Assembly: GCF_934330165.1 (NCBI RefSeq)
Contig: NZ_CAKRGI010000050.1
Coordinates: 1-6,400, forward strand
DNA length: 6,400 bases
Reading direction: 5' to 3'
DNA from: an uncultured Mediterraneibacter sp.
Lineage (GTDB): Bacteria; Bacillota; Clostridia; Lachnospirales; Lachnospiraceae
Shown here: in pieces, positions 1-6,325 of the stretch
Layout: each line of letters begins with the position of its first letter
Numbering within the stretch: the stretch's first letter is position 1
Made by a program: the position numbers and the translations under genes
The notes under the pieces: model-generated
Database searches by the model: none
Seen by the model: the letters and a program-made list of their open reading frames with translations, nothing else
Told to the model about the DNA's origin: nothing

Positions 1-114
1 GAGGTAAAGCGGGTCCTGCACTGCGATGCAGCAACAAGTGCGGATATGGACGCTCTTCTGTCAAAAAAACTTCCTGCTGCCGAGATATATGCTCTTCAAC
101 AAATACAAATTTAG
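1..114 (+). CDS. Possible C-terminal fragment of an unidentified rightward gene
   Basis: Frame 1 is open from the window edge to a TAG at 112-114, giving 37 residues that end in LPAAEIYALQQIQI. I do not recognise the family and assign no function. An open stretch this short arises fairly often by chance, so it is only a candidate. In its favour, the stop falls exactly at the end of the convergent DAHP synthase gene (a 4-nt overlap of the two stops), a common tail-to-tail arrangement, and the segment looks compositionally like coding DNA. There is no intrinsic terminator between the two genes. The real test is the sequence to the left of the window. Confidence 0.35.
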   Translation, partial: EVKRVLHCDAATSADMDALLSKKLPAAEIYALQQIQI

Positions 115-1142
115 CACTCCTCCGCAATCTTATAGATCAACCGTTCTGTATCTTCCCATCCGAGGCATGGATCTGTGATAGACTTGCCGTATGTCATATG
201 ATCTGTGATTTTCTGATTTCCTTCTTCTAGGTAGCTCTCGATCATCACACCTTTCACCATCTTCTTTACATCCTCATTATATCTTCTGCTGTGGAGAACC
301 TCGCTTACAATACGGATCTGCTCTTTAAACTGCTTATTTGAGTTAGAGTGATTTGCATCAATGATGGCAGCAGGATTCTTCAGATTTTTCTGTCCATATA
401 CTTCCACAAGACGGACAAGATCTTCATAATGGTAGTTCGGAATACATGTTCCGTACTTGTCTACTCCTCCACGCAGGATCACATGTGCCAGATCATTTCC
501 ATCTGTTGTCACATCCATTCCTCTGTAAATAAAATTGTGGGAACTCTGTGCCGCAATCACTGAATTTAACATGACTGAAAAATCTCCACTGGTCGGGTTT
601 TTCATTCCCACCGGGATATCCATTCCACTGGCCGTCAGGCGATGCTGCTGATTTTCAACTGAACGGGCACCGATTGCTTCATACGAAAGAATATCATCCA
701 GGTAACTTCTATTCTCTGGATACAGCATCTCATCTGCTGCCGTCAGTCCGCTTTCTTTCATGGCACGGATATGCATCTTTCTGATTGCAATGATTCCTTC
801 TAATAAATTAGGAGCCTGATCAGGATCCGGCTGGTGAAGCATTCCTTTATAGCCCTCTCCTGTCGTTCGTGGCTTATTCGTATAAATACGTGGAATAATC
901 ATCAAACGATCACTGACTTTCTCATTGACTTTTGCAAGTCGGTCTACATATTCGCATACAGAATCTTCCTTATCTGCTGAGCATGGTCCGACAATCACAA
1001 CAAATTTGTCTGATTTTCCTTCAAATATCGCCCTGATCTCCTCATCTCTCTCTGCTTTCAGTTTCATCAGTTCTTCCGGCAGCGGATATTTTGCCTTCAG
1101 ATATGCCGGTAAAGGCAGTTCCGTATTGATCTTCATTCCCAT
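111..1142 (-). CDS. aroF: 3-deoxy-7-phosphoheptulonate synthase (DAHP synthase, class I, AroFGH type)
   Basis: This cytosolic enzyme condenses phosphoenolpyruvate with erythrose 4-phosphate to give DAHP, the committed step into the shikimate pathway for Phe, Tyr, Trp and other aromatics. At 343 aa it is close in length to the E. coli AroF/G/H enzymes (about 350 aa) and appears complete. Visible family motifs are GPCS at residues 52-55, KPRTTGEGYKG at 90-100, GARSVENQQHR at 158-168, PVGMKNPTSG at 177-186, NHSNSNKQF at 264-272, GVMIESYLEEGNQ at 298-310 and GKSITDPCLGWEDT at 319-332. By comparison with AroG, the metal ligands are Cys54, His265, Glu302 and Asp324, and Lys181 lies in the PEP/E4P site; all are present. 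The start at 1142 has an AGGAGG 8 nt upstream; a second Met two codons in is possible. The gene lies downstream of rnpB on the same strand. The isozyme letter is arbitrary, because feedback specificity cannot be read from the sequence. Confidence 0.96.
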   Translation of the reverse strand: MGMKINTELPLPAYLKAKYPLPEELMKLKAERDEEIRAIFEGKSDKFVVIVGPCSADKEDSVCEYVDRLAKVNEKVSDRLMIIPRIYTNKPRTTGEGYKGMLHQPDPDQAPNLLEGIIAIRKMHIRAMKESGLTAADEMLYPENRSYLDDILSYEAIGARSVENQQHRLTASGMDIPVGMKNPTSGDFSVMLNSVIAAQSSHNFIYRGMDVTTDGNDLAHVILRGGVDKYGTCIPNYHYEDLVRLVEVYGQKNLKNPAAIIDANHSNSNKQFKEQIRIVSEVLHSRRYNEDVKKMVKGVMIESYLEEGNQKITDHMTYGKSITDPCLGWEDTERLIYKIAEEC

Positions 1143-1150
1143 TGTATTAT

Positions 1151-1156
1151 CCTCCT
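1151..1156 (-). promoter_or_regulatory. Ribosome binding site of the DAHP synthase gene
   Basis: On the minus strand AGGAGG lies 8 nt before the ATG at 1142-1140. This is a full-consensus Shine-Dalgarno sequence with ideal spacing, and it decides the start at 1142. Confidence 0.88.
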
Positions 1157-1265
1157 GTTGTATTTTATCTGATAATCAGAAGTGCCAAAAAGGCACATTT
1201 CTGGATTTTGTGCGTTCATCAGAACCCTGCTTTTCTGACAGGGTCATCCACCGATCGCCACTTAT
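1157..1265 (-). promoter_or_regulatory. Leader of the DAHP synthase gene with several small inverted repeats; promoter uncertain
   Basis: Between the rnpB terminator and the DAHP synthase ribosome site I see no coding sequence. In minus-strand order it contains a 6-bp stem ACCCTG/CAGGGT (1244-1239 with 1229-1224), a small GTTC/GAAC hairpin (1225-1214), a perfect 5-bp stem GTGCC-TTTTT-GGCAC (1196-1182), and a 13-bp palindrome TCTGATTATCAGA (1180-1168). A possible promoter is TTGGCA with TAAAAT, but the spacing is only 15 nt and it would start the RNA almost at the ribosome site, so it is weak. No T-box consensus is present. The gene may have a promoter here or may be read from rnpB. Any regulatory role of the stems is inference. 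Confidence 0.35.
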
Positions 1266-1298
1266 GTAAGAAAAGGAGTTTCAAAGCTGAAACTCCTT
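1266..1298 (-). terminator. Intrinsic terminator of rnpB
   Basis: A perfect 10-bp inverted repeat, AAGGAGTTTC with GAAACTCCTT (1298-1289 and 1282-1273 on the minus strand), encloses a 6-nt loop and is followed by a T-rich run TTCTT. It begins about 5 nt after the 3' strand of the RNase P P1 helix, as expected for the rnpB terminator. The T-run is short and interrupted, so some read-through into the DAHP synthase gene is possible. Confidence 0.85.
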
Positions 1299-1302
1299 AC
1301 GT

Positions 1303-1663
1303 GCCGAGCAAAACGATAAGCCGGGTTATGTCGTTGGACAATCATCTGTCTAGGCATCACGTTACCGCAATGCTCAAGCGACCTACCTGAAACGTGACGG
1401 GCAGCCACATAGTTTCTATCCGGTCTTGCTTCGGATGGGGTTTACATATGCCCTCACTGTTACCAGAGAGGCGGTAGTCTCTTACACTGCCTTTCCACCC
1501 TTACCACAGGAAAGTAATCTTTACTGTGGCGGTTTATTTCTGTTGCACTGGCCTTGGAGTCACCTCCACCGGACGTTATCCGGCATCCTGCCCTTTGAAG
1601 CCCGGACTTTCCTCGTCTGCAGCCTTTCGGCATCTGCCTCCGCGATTGTCTGTCTTACTCAAC
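1303..1663 (-). ncRNA. rnpB: RNase P RNA, type A (catalytic RNA of tRNA 5' maturation)
   Basis: RNase P removes the 5' leader of precursor tRNAs, and this RNA is its catalytic subunit, acting with the protein RnpA. On the minus strand the hallmark core elements appear in order: GAGGAAAGTCCGGGCT (P3/P4 region, near 1614-1599), GTGCAACAGAAATAAACCGCC, GGTAAGGGTGGAAAGGC, AAACCCCATCCGAAGCAAGACC-like P8-P15 joining sequence, and ATAACCCGGCTTAT (1329-1316). Helices can be checked by eye. P1 is a 12-pair helix of 1663-1652 with 1314-1303, including G-U pairs. P2 pairs GACAATC (1650-1644) with GATTGTC (1343-1337). P6 pairs GGGCAG (1593-1588) with CTGCCC in L17 (1404-1399), which marks type A rather than Bacillus type B. 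The length of about 361 nt is normal. Ends are set from P1 and may be off by a few nt. Confidence 0.97.
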
Positions 1664-1673
1664 ACATCATATA

Positions 1674-1702
1674 ATTATACTAAGAAAGCATTAAAAAGTC
1701 TA
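1674..1702 (-). promoter_or_regulatory. Promoter of rnpB (sigma-A type)
   Basis: On the minus strand a perfect TATAAT (1679-1674) is preceded by TAGACT (1702-1697; four of six match TTGACA) with a 17-nt spacer. The predicted start at about 1667 lies a few nt before the first base of helix P1, which fits transcription beginning at or very near the mature RNA end. Confidence 0.8.
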
Positions 1703-1707
1703 TAACT

Positions 1708-1723
1708 TTTTCACCGCTTGCAA
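1708..1723 (-). promoter_or_regulatory. Possible cre-like (CcpA) site in the divergent spacer
   Basis: The minus strand reads TTGCAAGCGGTGAAAA, matching 14 of 16 positions of the remembered consensus WTGNNARCGNWWWCAW, including the central CG. It sits 5 bp upstream of the rnpB -35 and about 50 bp upstream of the putative -35 of the glycosidase gene. Catabolite control of a glycan-degrading gene is plausible. However, the site is upstream of that promoter, where CcpA more often activates than represses, and one degenerate match may be chance. Confidence 0.3.
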
Positions 1724-1772
1724 TTTTGTTCCGAATTATACATATTTTTCTGTCTGATACAAACAAATCAAC

Positions 1773-1801
1773 AAGACCCTTCTTCCAATTTCCTATATAA
1801 T
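1773..1801 (+). promoter_or_regulatory. Probable promoter of the GH20 glycosidase gene
   Basis: A perfect TATAAT lies at 1796-1801. The hexamer 17 nt upstream, AAGACC (1773-1778), keeps only the central GAC of TTGACA, so the -35 is weak and an activator may be needed. Transcription would begin near 1808, giving a leader of about 84 nt. A start near 1808 would leave the ATG at 1823 only about 15 nt from the RNA end with no ribosome site, which supports translation from 1892. Confidence 0.5.
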
Positions 1802-1878
1802 GAAAATTAAGTATGTACTATTATGAGTAAATATATGACTCTCTCATTTTGCTCATTTCATATTGTACATTCAAAAGA

Positions 1879-1887
1879 AAGGAAGGG
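1879..1887 (+). promoter_or_regulatory. Ribosome binding site that sets the GH20 gene start
   Basis: The purine-rich AAGGAAGGG lies 4 nt before the ATG at 1892-1894. The in-frame ATG at 1823 has no Shine-Dalgarno and would add a 23-residue extension ahead of an otherwise typical signal peptide, so 1892 is the better start. A later Met at 1910 also remains possible, because AAAAAAGGG precedes it. Confidence 0.75.
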
Positions 1888-1891
1888 TTTT

Positions 1892-4800
1892 ATGAAGAAA
1901 AAAAGGGATATGAAAAAGCCTCTGCTCGCAGCAGTTCTTGCTTGCAGTATGATTCAGATTCCTGCCATTCCTGCTGCAGCTGCAGCTCCGGAAAATCTGG
2001 CACTGAATCGGACTGTTACCGCAAGTTCTTATGAACAGCCGACGGGCAATCCTGAAAAAACTTCCCCCTCAAAAGCGGTAGACGGTGATCTCACTACACG
2101 CTGGGGAACAGCTCAGAATCTGGCTGCCAATGAATGGATCAATGTAAATCTTGGTTCTTCCAAGCAGATCCAGCAGATCAACATTAACTTTGAGCGAACT
2201 GATGACGCTCAGAACATTTTAAGTTATAAAGTGGAAATTGCTAACGGCAATGATACTTATAATGAGATTTACAGAAAAGAAGAAAAAGCAAAGCAAAAAG
2301 AAGTTATCCAGTTGGATTCTCCTGTCAATGCCACAGACGTAAAAATTACCATTCTTTCTGCCAACGGAGGGACATTGAACTGGGTCAATGTCGGAATCAA
2401 CGAAATTGAAGTCTACGGTTCTATTAACAACGATTATTCTCTCAGTGATGTGGCCGGTATGATCACCGGTGGTACAGCCATTGCTGCCGATGTGACAGAT
2501 TTTCCAATGCCGACTGTACCTGAAGGATTTAACATCAGGATCAACGGAGCTGATTTCGAGCAGATTATTTCCAAAGACGGAAAGATTGTTCATCCTCTGA
2601 CGGATAAGACTGTAAAGGTTTCCTACGTGATCACCAAAGAGGAAACCGGTGAAGAACTGGTGACAGATGATTTCAGCTACACGATTACCGGACAGCATAC
2701 CACAGATGCTGCAAAAAATACAAAGCCATCCATTATTCCTGAAATCGCAGAATGGTATTCTGACAGCACTGATTCCATTGCAGCAGGCAGTATCACTGCC
2801 GTTACTTATGACAATAATGCACTGGAAGATGTTGTTGATGAATTTATTGCTGATTACAAAGATTTCAGTGGCATTGAATTACAGAAAGTAAAGGGAAATG
2901 CAAAAGCAAATGCATTCAACTTCTCTCTTTCTGCCCCAGACGAGCTGCTCGGTGATGAAGGATATACTATGAATATTCTTTCTGACCGTATCAATGTAGC
3001 TTCTGAAAGCACAGTCGGAAATATGTATGGTATGCAGTCAATCCTGCAGATGTATAAATCTAATCCAGAAGCATTTTCTGTCGGAACAATGCGTGACTAT
3101 CCAAGATTTTCAACAAGAGGATTTGTTTTGGATGCTGCACGTAAACCAGTTTCCATGGATATGCTCAAAGAGATTTCAAGAACCATGCGTTATTATAAGA
3201 TGAATGACTTCCAGGTACATTTGTCCGACAACTACATCTGGCTGGAGGATTACGGCAAACTGGATCAAGAAGATCAGGCATTTGATGCATATGATGCATT
3301 CCGTCTGGAATCCGGTCTGACAAACGATGCCGGTGAATCTCCGACAGCGGAAGATTATTCTTTTTCTAAAAAGGAGTTTAAAGAATTTATTCAGACTGAA
3401 CGTGCTGTTGGTGTAAATATCGTTCCTGAAATTGATGTTCCTGCCCATGCAAATTCCTTTACAAAGGTATGGCCGGAGCTGAAAGTGACCAATAAGACTT
3501 CTTCCACAAGTGCCAACCGACCTCTCATCGACCATCTGGATATTTCCAAAACGGAAACGGTTCAGAAGATTGAGGATATTTTTGATGACTATACTCATGG
3601 AAGCGATGCCACTTTTGACAGTGAGACAACCGTTCATATCGGTGCAGATGAATTTCTTGACAATTATTCTGCTTACCGTAACTTTATCAATACGATCGTT
3701 CCGTATGTAAAGCAGACTAATACAGTCCGTATGTGGGGTGGTCTTACCTGGATCAAAGATAATCCGGTTACTCAGATTAATGCCGATGCCATCGACGGTG
3801 TGGAAATGAATCTCTGGTCAAAAGACTGGGCTGATGGAATTGAAATGTATAATATGGGTTATGATCTGATCAATACGATTGATGATTATGGTTATATGGT
3901 TCCTGACGGAAGTAAAACCCGTGCAAATTCTTATGGAGATCTGTTAAATACAAGCCGTATTTTCGATTCTTTTGAGCCGAATAAACTGAGATCTTCAAAT
4001 GGTTATGTCGCTGTGCCTTCCGGTGATGATCAGATGCTCGGTGCTGCCTTTGCACTGTGGAATGATAATATTGATAAACGTGCTTCCGGACTGTCTGAAT
4101 CGGATCTGTACTGGAGATTTTTCGATGCACTTCCGTTCTACGCAGAAAAGACATGGGCTGCTACCGGACAGGAAAAGGGATCTGCTGATGCTCTCAGTAC
4201 CCTTGCCTCATCTATGGGTACAGGTCCGAACACCAACCCATATTATCAGGAGTCTTCTGTAGATAATATCTATGAGGCTTATGATTTCAACCGCGGTAAA
4301 GGACTGGATGATACGTCTGAAAATGACAGAGATCTCACACTTGCTTCTGACAGTACTGCAAAAGTACAGAATAAAGCTCTGGTTCTCTCCGGAGATAAGA
4401 GTTATGTAAAAACACCGATCGAACAGCTGGGTAATGGAAATGCACTTTCCTTTGACATCACACTTGCTTCTGAACCGGAAGCCGGTGACATTCTGTTTGA
4501 ATCTGATGCGGCATACGGAACTCATGATATCCGCATTATGAGCAACGGAAAACTCGGATTCACACGCGAATTGTATGATTACTACTTTGATTATACATTA
4601 CCGGTCGGAGAAAAAGTAAATATTAAGATCGTGACCCAGCAGCAGGTAACGAAACTGTATGTCAACGGTCAGTTCGTATCCAATGCGTCCGGAGAATTTA
4701 ACCATAATGGCACAACCAAGAAATCCGGTATTACAAATGCCACATTTGCTCTGCCGCTTCAGCGTATCGGTTCTGAAACCAATGCGGTTCAGGCAACCAT

Positions 4801-6307
4801 TGATAATATAAATGTAACTGCAGCAGATATGTATAATAAGTCCAGGTGGACCGGAACAACAAACTCCGAGACAACCTATAACAATGTAGAAGGACTTCTT
4901 CGCTATGCGTTCGACAACGATTACACCTCCAGATGGCATTCTAACTGGCAAGGTGCTACCGATAAACTGACAGGCAGCAATTCGTTCTATGCAGAGATCA
5001 ACTTTGGTCAGAAATACACGATCAATCAGTTTTCATTTACTCCCAGAACGGATACAGCCAGTGGATATGTCACAAAAGCAGACCTTTACATTAAAGCAAA
5101 CGCTTCCGATGAATGGATCCTTGTCGCACAGGATCAGACCTTTGCAGCAAATGCAGCCCAGAAGACATTCACTTTTGATGCACAGGAAGTTCAGTATGTA
5201 AAATTTGTTGCAAAAGCTTCCAGTGACGGATGGGTAGCCATTTCTGAATTTGATATTGCCAATACTGCTCAGGATCCGGATCAGCCGGAAGCTGATAAGA
5301 CGGCTCTTCAGGAACTCGTGGATCAGGCTGTAACTGATTTCACTGGTTATACATCAGAATCCGTAACTGCTTACAAAGCTGCTCTCGACAATGCAAAAGA
5401 AGTTCTTGCAAATGACGATGCAACCCAAACAGAAGTTGATGACGTTCTCGCTGCTCTCAGAAATGCAGTTCTCGTAACTGACAAATCTGAACTTCAGGAG
5501 AAGATCGATCAGGCTGTAACTGATTTTGACGGATACACTGCTGATTCTGTAGCTGCTTACAAAACTGCTCTTGCAAGACTCAACGAAGTACTTGCTGACG
5601 CAGATGCTACTCCAGCACAGGTAAGCGAAGCAATTACTGCTTTTGATAATGTAAAGCTCGTAAAAGATACTTCAAAACCTGATCCTGCAAAACCGGACAA
5701 AACCGAACTCCGTCAGGCATTTAATGACTCTGTAACTGACTTTGCAGGTTACACTGCCGAGTCTGTTGAAGCCTATAAAGCCGCAGTCAATACTGCTAAG
5801 GACGTTCTTGATAATGAGGATGCAACCCAGACAGAAGTTGATGACGCTCTCGCTGCTCTCAGAAATGCAGTTCTCGTAACTGACAAATCTGAACTTCAGG
5901 AGAAGATCAATCAGGCTGTAACTGATTTTGACGGATACACTGCTGATTCTGTAACTGCTTACAAAACTGCTCTTGCAAGACTCAACGAAGTACTTGCTGA
6001 CGCAGATGCTACTCCAGCACAGGTAAGCGAAGCAATTACTGCTTTTGAAAATGCCAAGCTGGTAAAAGATACTTCTGATGATGGCAAGAAAGATGACAAC
6101 AAAAAGGATGATGACAAAAAGGACGATTCCAAGAAGGATGATTCCAAGAAAGATGACTCTAAGAAAGATGATTCCAAGAAAGAGAATGCATCCAAAGCTG
6201 CAAAGACCGGAGATGCATCCACTGCTCTTCCTTATATGCTCCTGATGCTTGCATCCGGAAGTGCTGTCGTAATTCTGAAAAAGAAAAAGAACAGTAAGAT
6301 CTTTTAG
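1892..6307 (+). CDS. Secreted, sortase-anchored GH20 beta-N-acetylhexosaminidase / lacto-N-biosidase-like glycosidase, 1471 aa
   Basis: A cell-surface enzyme expected to release N-acetylhexosamine or lacto-N-biose from host glycans by GH20 substrate-assisted catalysis. Domains, numbered from the 1892 start: signal peptide 1-32 (MKKKRDMKK, hydrophobic core, AAAAA before Pro33); CBM32/F5-8C 33-176; unassigned beta-rich segment about 177-278; GH20b about 279-400; GH20 catalytic barrel about 405-756; LamG-like 794-975; second CBM32 984-1122; four FIVAR repeats 1135-1393; Lys/Asp/Ser linker 1396-1431; AAKTGD sorting motif 1436-1441; membrane helix about 1445-1462; KKKK tail. In the barrel are PEIDVPAHA (512-520) and HIGADE (582-587), with Asp586 orienting the acetamido group and Glu587 as general acid/base, plus pocket-type Trp at 615, 642 and 723. 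The catalytic pair is intact. The LnbB-like layout suggests lacto-N-biosidase, but ordinary hexosaminidase is equally possible. The gene has its own promoter and no co-directional neighbour in view. Confidence 0.93.
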   Translation: MKKKRDMKKPLLAAVLACSMIQIPAIPAAAAAPENLALNRTVTASSYEQPTGNPEKTSPSKAVDGDLTTRWGTAQNLAANEWINVNLGSSKQIQQININFERTDDAQNILSYKVEIANGNDTYNEIYRKEEKAKQKEVIQLDSPVNATDVKITILSANGGTLNWVNVGINEIEVYGSINNDYSLSDVAGMITGGTAIAADVTDFPMPTVPEGFNIRINGADFEQIISKDGKIVHPLTDKTVKVSYVITKEETGEELVTDDFSYTITGQHTTDAAKNTKPSIIPEIAEWYSDSTDSIAAGSITAVTYDNNALEDVVDEFIADYKDFSGIELQKVKGNAKANAFNFSLSAPDELLGDEGYTMNILSDRINVASESTVGNMYGMQSILQMYKSNPEAFSVGTMRDYPRFSTRGFVLDAARKPVSMDMLKEISRTMRYYKMNDFQVHLSDNYIWLEDYGKLDQEDQAFDAYDAFRLESGLTNDAGESPTAEDYSFSKKEFKEFIQTERAVGVNIVPEIDVPAHANSFTKVWPELKVTNKTSSTSANRPLIDHLDISKTETVQKIEDIFDDYTHGSDATFDSETTVHIGADEFLDNYSAYRNFINTIVPYVKQTNTVRMWGGLTWIKDNPVTQINADAIDGVEMNLWSKDWADGIEMYNMGYDLINTIDDYGYMVPDGSKTRANSYGDLLNTSRIFDSFEPNKLRSSNGYVAVPSGDDQMLGAAFALWNDNIDKRASGLSESDLYWRFFDALPFYAEKTWAATGQEKGSADALSTLASSMGTGPNTNPYYQESSVDNIYEAYDFNRGKGLDDTSENDRDLTLASDSTAKVQNKALVLSGDKSYVKTPIEQLGNGNALSFDITLASEPEAGDILFESDAAYGTHDIRIMSNGKLGFTRELYDYYFDYTLPVGEKVNIKIVTQQQVTKLYVNGQFVSNASGEFNHNGTTKKSGITNATFALPLQRIGSETNAVQATIDNINVTAADMYNKSRWTGTTNSETTYNNVEGLLRYAFDNDYTSRWHSNWQGATDKLTGSNSFYAEINFGQKYTINQFSFTPRTDTASGYVTKADLYIKANASDEWILVAQDQTFAANAAQKTFTFDAQEVQYVKFVAKASSDGWVAISEFDIANTAQDPDQPEADKTALQELVDQAVTDFTGYTSESVTAYKAALDNAKEVLANDDATQTEVDDVLAALRNAVLVTDKSELQEKIDQAVTDFDGYTADSVAAYKTALARLNEVLADADATPAQVSEAITAFDNVKLVKDTSKPDPAKPDKTELRQAFNDSVTDFAGYTAESVEAYKAAVNTAKDVLDNEDATQTEVDDALAALRNAVLVTDKSELQEKINQAVTDFDGYTADSVTAYKTALARLNEVLADADATPAQVSEAITAFENAKLVKDTSDDGKKDDNKKDDDKKDDSKKDDSKKDDSKKDDSKKENASKAAKTGDASTALPYMLLMLASGSAVVILKKKKNSKIF
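5294..6076 (+). repeat. Four tandem FIVAR-coding repeats in an A-B-A'-B' arrangement
   Basis: Within the glycosidase gene, units start at residues 1135 (A), 1197 (B), 1269 (A') and 1331 (B'), each about 62 aa with the pattern VTDF-GYT-ESV-AYK-A...VL...ATQTEVDDALAAL, predicted as three-helix bundles. The A-B pair repeats after 402 nt. DNA 5417-5673 and 5819-6075 match at 249 of 257 positions, with a 94-nt exact run (5553-5646 and 5955-6048). The first part of A and A' (5294-5416 versus 5696-5818) is much less alike, about 60% at protein level. These modules probably act as a stalk that lifts the catalytic part away from the wall. Confidence 0.9.
6077..6184 (+). repeat. Short in-frame repeat coding a KKDDS-type wall-spanning linker
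   Basis: Residues 1396-1431 are almost only Lys, Asp and Ser. From about 6116 a 15-nt unit coding KKDDS is repeated, with synonymous changes between copies (gac/gat, tcc/tct). It lies between the last FIVAR unit and the sorting motif, the usual place for a flexible linker through peptidoglycan. Copy number is likely to vary between strains. Confidence 0.85.
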
Positions 6308-6325
6308 ATCCTATTAAAAAAAGAA

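Noticed and set aside
1143..1272. T-box riboswitch before the DAHP synthase gene
   Set aside because: The conserved T-box sequence and a large stem I are absent, and the 130-nt space is too short for a typical element.
1142..1674. Rightward open frames at 1142-1390 and 1426-1674
   Set aside because: They lie over the leader and the RNase P RNA, whose conserved core and helices on the opposite strand fully explain the sequence; neither has a convincing ribosome site.
1823..1891. 23-codon N-terminal extension of the glycosidase
   Set aside because: No ribosome site precedes the ATG at 1823, and the typical Lys-rich signal peptide start follows a good site at 1892.
1934..1951. Lipoprotein lipobox (VLAC) in the glycosidase signal peptide
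   Set aside because: Leu at position -2 is unusual, the hydrophobic core continues past the Cys to an AAAAA site, and the protein already has a C-terminal sorting signal.
2219..4951. Several leftward open frames (for example 2219-2698, 3176-3637, 4598-4951)
   Set aside because: All lie antisense within the recognisable domains of the GH20 protein, with no family features of their own.
5294..6184. CRISPR-like or non-coding repeat array
   Set aside because: The repeats are long, in frame, differ partly by synonymous changes and encode FIVAR domains and a linker; there are no short repeats with unique spacers.
5959..6222. Leftward open frame coding a repeated SFLESS peptide
   Set aside because: It is the antisense shadow of the KKDDS linker and the FIVAR repeats; its low complexity comes from the repeat.
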